Source of the DNA: JBDRGC01 sp043818215
GTDB lineage: Bacteria > Chloroflexota > Anaerolineae > Anaerolineales > UBA11858
DNA length: 6,403 nt
NCBI GenBank assembly: GCA_043818215.1
Contig: JBDRGC010000321.1
Coordinates: 1-6,403, forward strand
Direction: 5' to 3'
In this document: piece after piece, positions 5,419 to 6,403 of the stretch
Position numbering within the stretch: position 1 is the first letter of the stretch
Layout: each line of letters starts with the position of its first letter
The notes under the pieces: model-generated
The model's database searches: none
The model's input: only the letters and a program-made list of their open reading frames with translations
What the model was told of the DNA's origin: nothing
Translations under genes and position numbers: made by a program

Positions 5419-6403
5419 ATGACTGATCGACAAGCATTAGGTATCGATATCAATCAATATGCCAGGACGGGTGGCACCAACTTTGGCTTAGCCAGGGATC
5501 ACATCCAGGCCGGAGTCTATGACTTTGTGATCATCAAAGTCGGATTGGGTTTCAATAAAGTCGACATTTTCGATGAGCAGGTAAACGGCTGCATTCAACA
5601 CGCTATCCCCTATTCAACCTATCATTTTCCCGATCCCGAGTTGAACATGAAAACCCAGGCTCGCAAATATGTCGATTGGGTTGGCACCCAGCAACAAGCC
5701 TATATCGTCGATGTCGAGAAACCGCGCGCAAATTCCAGACTACCCAATAGAGGCGAATTGCTGAATTATCTCAGCGAGCTGGAAGGACTCATCGGCAAGA
5801 AACCGATCCTCTATTCGAGTATCGCCATATTGAGTAGCATCGGATTCAAAAATGATGCCAAAGAATATAAGCTATGGATTGCCCATTATCTGTACATGAA
5901 ATCCCTATGGCCGCTCCAAAAGAAGCTGTATTCAAAATTCGATGATTTTGTAAAAGACCATGCTGGAGAAATTCCCCCGGCGGCAAAAGGGTCGGGGTTG
6001 GAAAATAACGTCATCTTGTGGCAATTCACCGATCGAGGTGATGGACGGTTTTATATTTACAATCGGCATACCAATGACTCAAGATACCCCGATGGGATGA
6101 CCAATGCCGATCTGAATATTTCCATCCCCAAGCGTGACGATTTTATGCCGATGATGTTCAGTGATATGCCCGTTGATATCACCGCCCAATATATCCAAGC
6201 CCTCAATAGTCATGACCCCAACCAAGTCGCGGCGCTCTATACCGATCAGGCCGTTCACGTCAACCCCAATCGATCCATCGCCGGTAAAGAGCAGATCAAA
6301 GCCTGGTATCGGACCTTCTTCGACCAATTGCTGCCCAACGGCGCCTTCACGCGTACCGGCTTTACGGCACATGGCAACTCTCGCACCTTCTCCTGGACGG
6401 CGC
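5419..6403 (+). CDS. GH25 lysozyme-type muramidase fused to a SnoaL/NTF2-like domain (3' end outside window)
   Basis: The window holds 328 codons with no stop. Residues 7 to about 215 match glycoside hydrolase family 25, whose members cleave the MurNAc-GlcNAc bond of peptidoglycan. Visible family landmarks are GIDINQY with Asp10, FVIIKVGLG (42-50), PYSTYHF (64-70), the acidic motif YIVDVEKP with Asp98 and Glu100 (Glu100 the expected acid), KPILYSS (128-134), LWIAHY (152-157) and ILWQFTD (199-205). A linker (about 206-250) leads to a second domain whose helix TAQYIQALNSHDPNQVAALY (255-274) and following VHVNPNRSIAGKEQIKAWY are typical of SnoaL/NTF2-like alpha+beta folds, used for small-ligand binding or catalysis. 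No signal peptide or membrane segment precedes the hydrolase, so export would need a phage-type holin, a non-classical route or lysis. The gene appears less GC-rich than its neighbours. The GH25 call is firm; the second domain is likely but cut off. Confidence 0.88.
   Translation, partial: MTDRQALGIDINQYARTGGTNFGLARDHIQAGVYDFVIIKVGLGFNKVDIFDEQVNGCIQHAIPYSTYHFPDPELNMKTQARKYVDWVGTQQQAYIVDVEKPRANSRLPNRGELLNYLSELEGLIGKKPILYSSIAILSSIGFKNDAKEYKLWIAHYLYMKSLWPLQKKLYSKFDDFVKDHAGEIPPAAKGSGLENNVILWQFTDRGDGRFYIYNRHTNDSRYPDGMTNADLNISIPKRDDFMPMMFSDMPVDITAQYIQALNSHDPNQVAALYTDQAVHVNPNRSIAGKEQIKAWYRTFFDQLLPNGAFTRTGFTAHGNSRTFSWTA

Noticed and set aside
6079..6372. 97-codon minus-strand frame
   Set aside because: It is antisense to the linker and NTF2-like part of the GH25 protein. 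It is glycine/isoleucine-rich shadow sequence without family motifs.

Overview
The window reads as bacterial chromosome, most plausibly from a Chloroflexota (Anaerolineae-like) organism. The basis is a very long membrane-anchored sensor built from repeated GAF and PAS domains, a style common in that phylum, plus intergenic DNA rich in palindromes. This is inference from architecture and style; no rRNA or other marker gene is present.

Layout. (1) Positions 1-3600, minus strand: one uninterrupted reading frame of 1200 codons whose 3' end lies outside the window. It encodes four predicted membrane helices, a coiled coil, two PAS domains, four GAF domains, a second coiled coil and a third PAS domain. 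Its output domain is not visible. (2) Positions 3601-4655: about 1.05 kb with no convincing gene. It holds a nested inverted-repeat element (3978-4193), three copies of a roughly 45-bp repeat (one forward, two reverse) and a run of short perfect hairpins (4248-4426), which looks like a landing zone for small palindromic elements. (3) Positions 4656-5306, minus strand: a short-chain dehydrogenase/reductase resembling FabL-type enoyl-ACP reductases. It keeps the catalytic Tyr-x6-Lys but lacks the N-terminal nucleotide-binding glycine motif, so it is probably a 5'-truncated pseudogene. (4) Positions 5307-5418: a divergent intergenic region with a good sigma70-type promoter firing rightward, a 9-bp inverted repeat in the predicted leader and a strong Shine-Dalgarno. 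(5) Positions 5419 to the window end, plus strand: a GH25 lysozyme-type muramidase domain followed by a SnoaL/NTF2-like domain, with no signal peptide and the 3' end cut by the window.

No shared pathway links the three genes. The sensor and the reductase remnant are on the same strand but separated by more than 1 kb of repeats, and the lysozyme gene is divergent with its own promoter. The most unusual items are the GH25-NTF2 fusion, the decayed reductase whose apparent start lies inside the neighbour's -35 box, and the repeat cluster. I found no CRISPR array, tRNA, rRNA, transposase gene or defence system.
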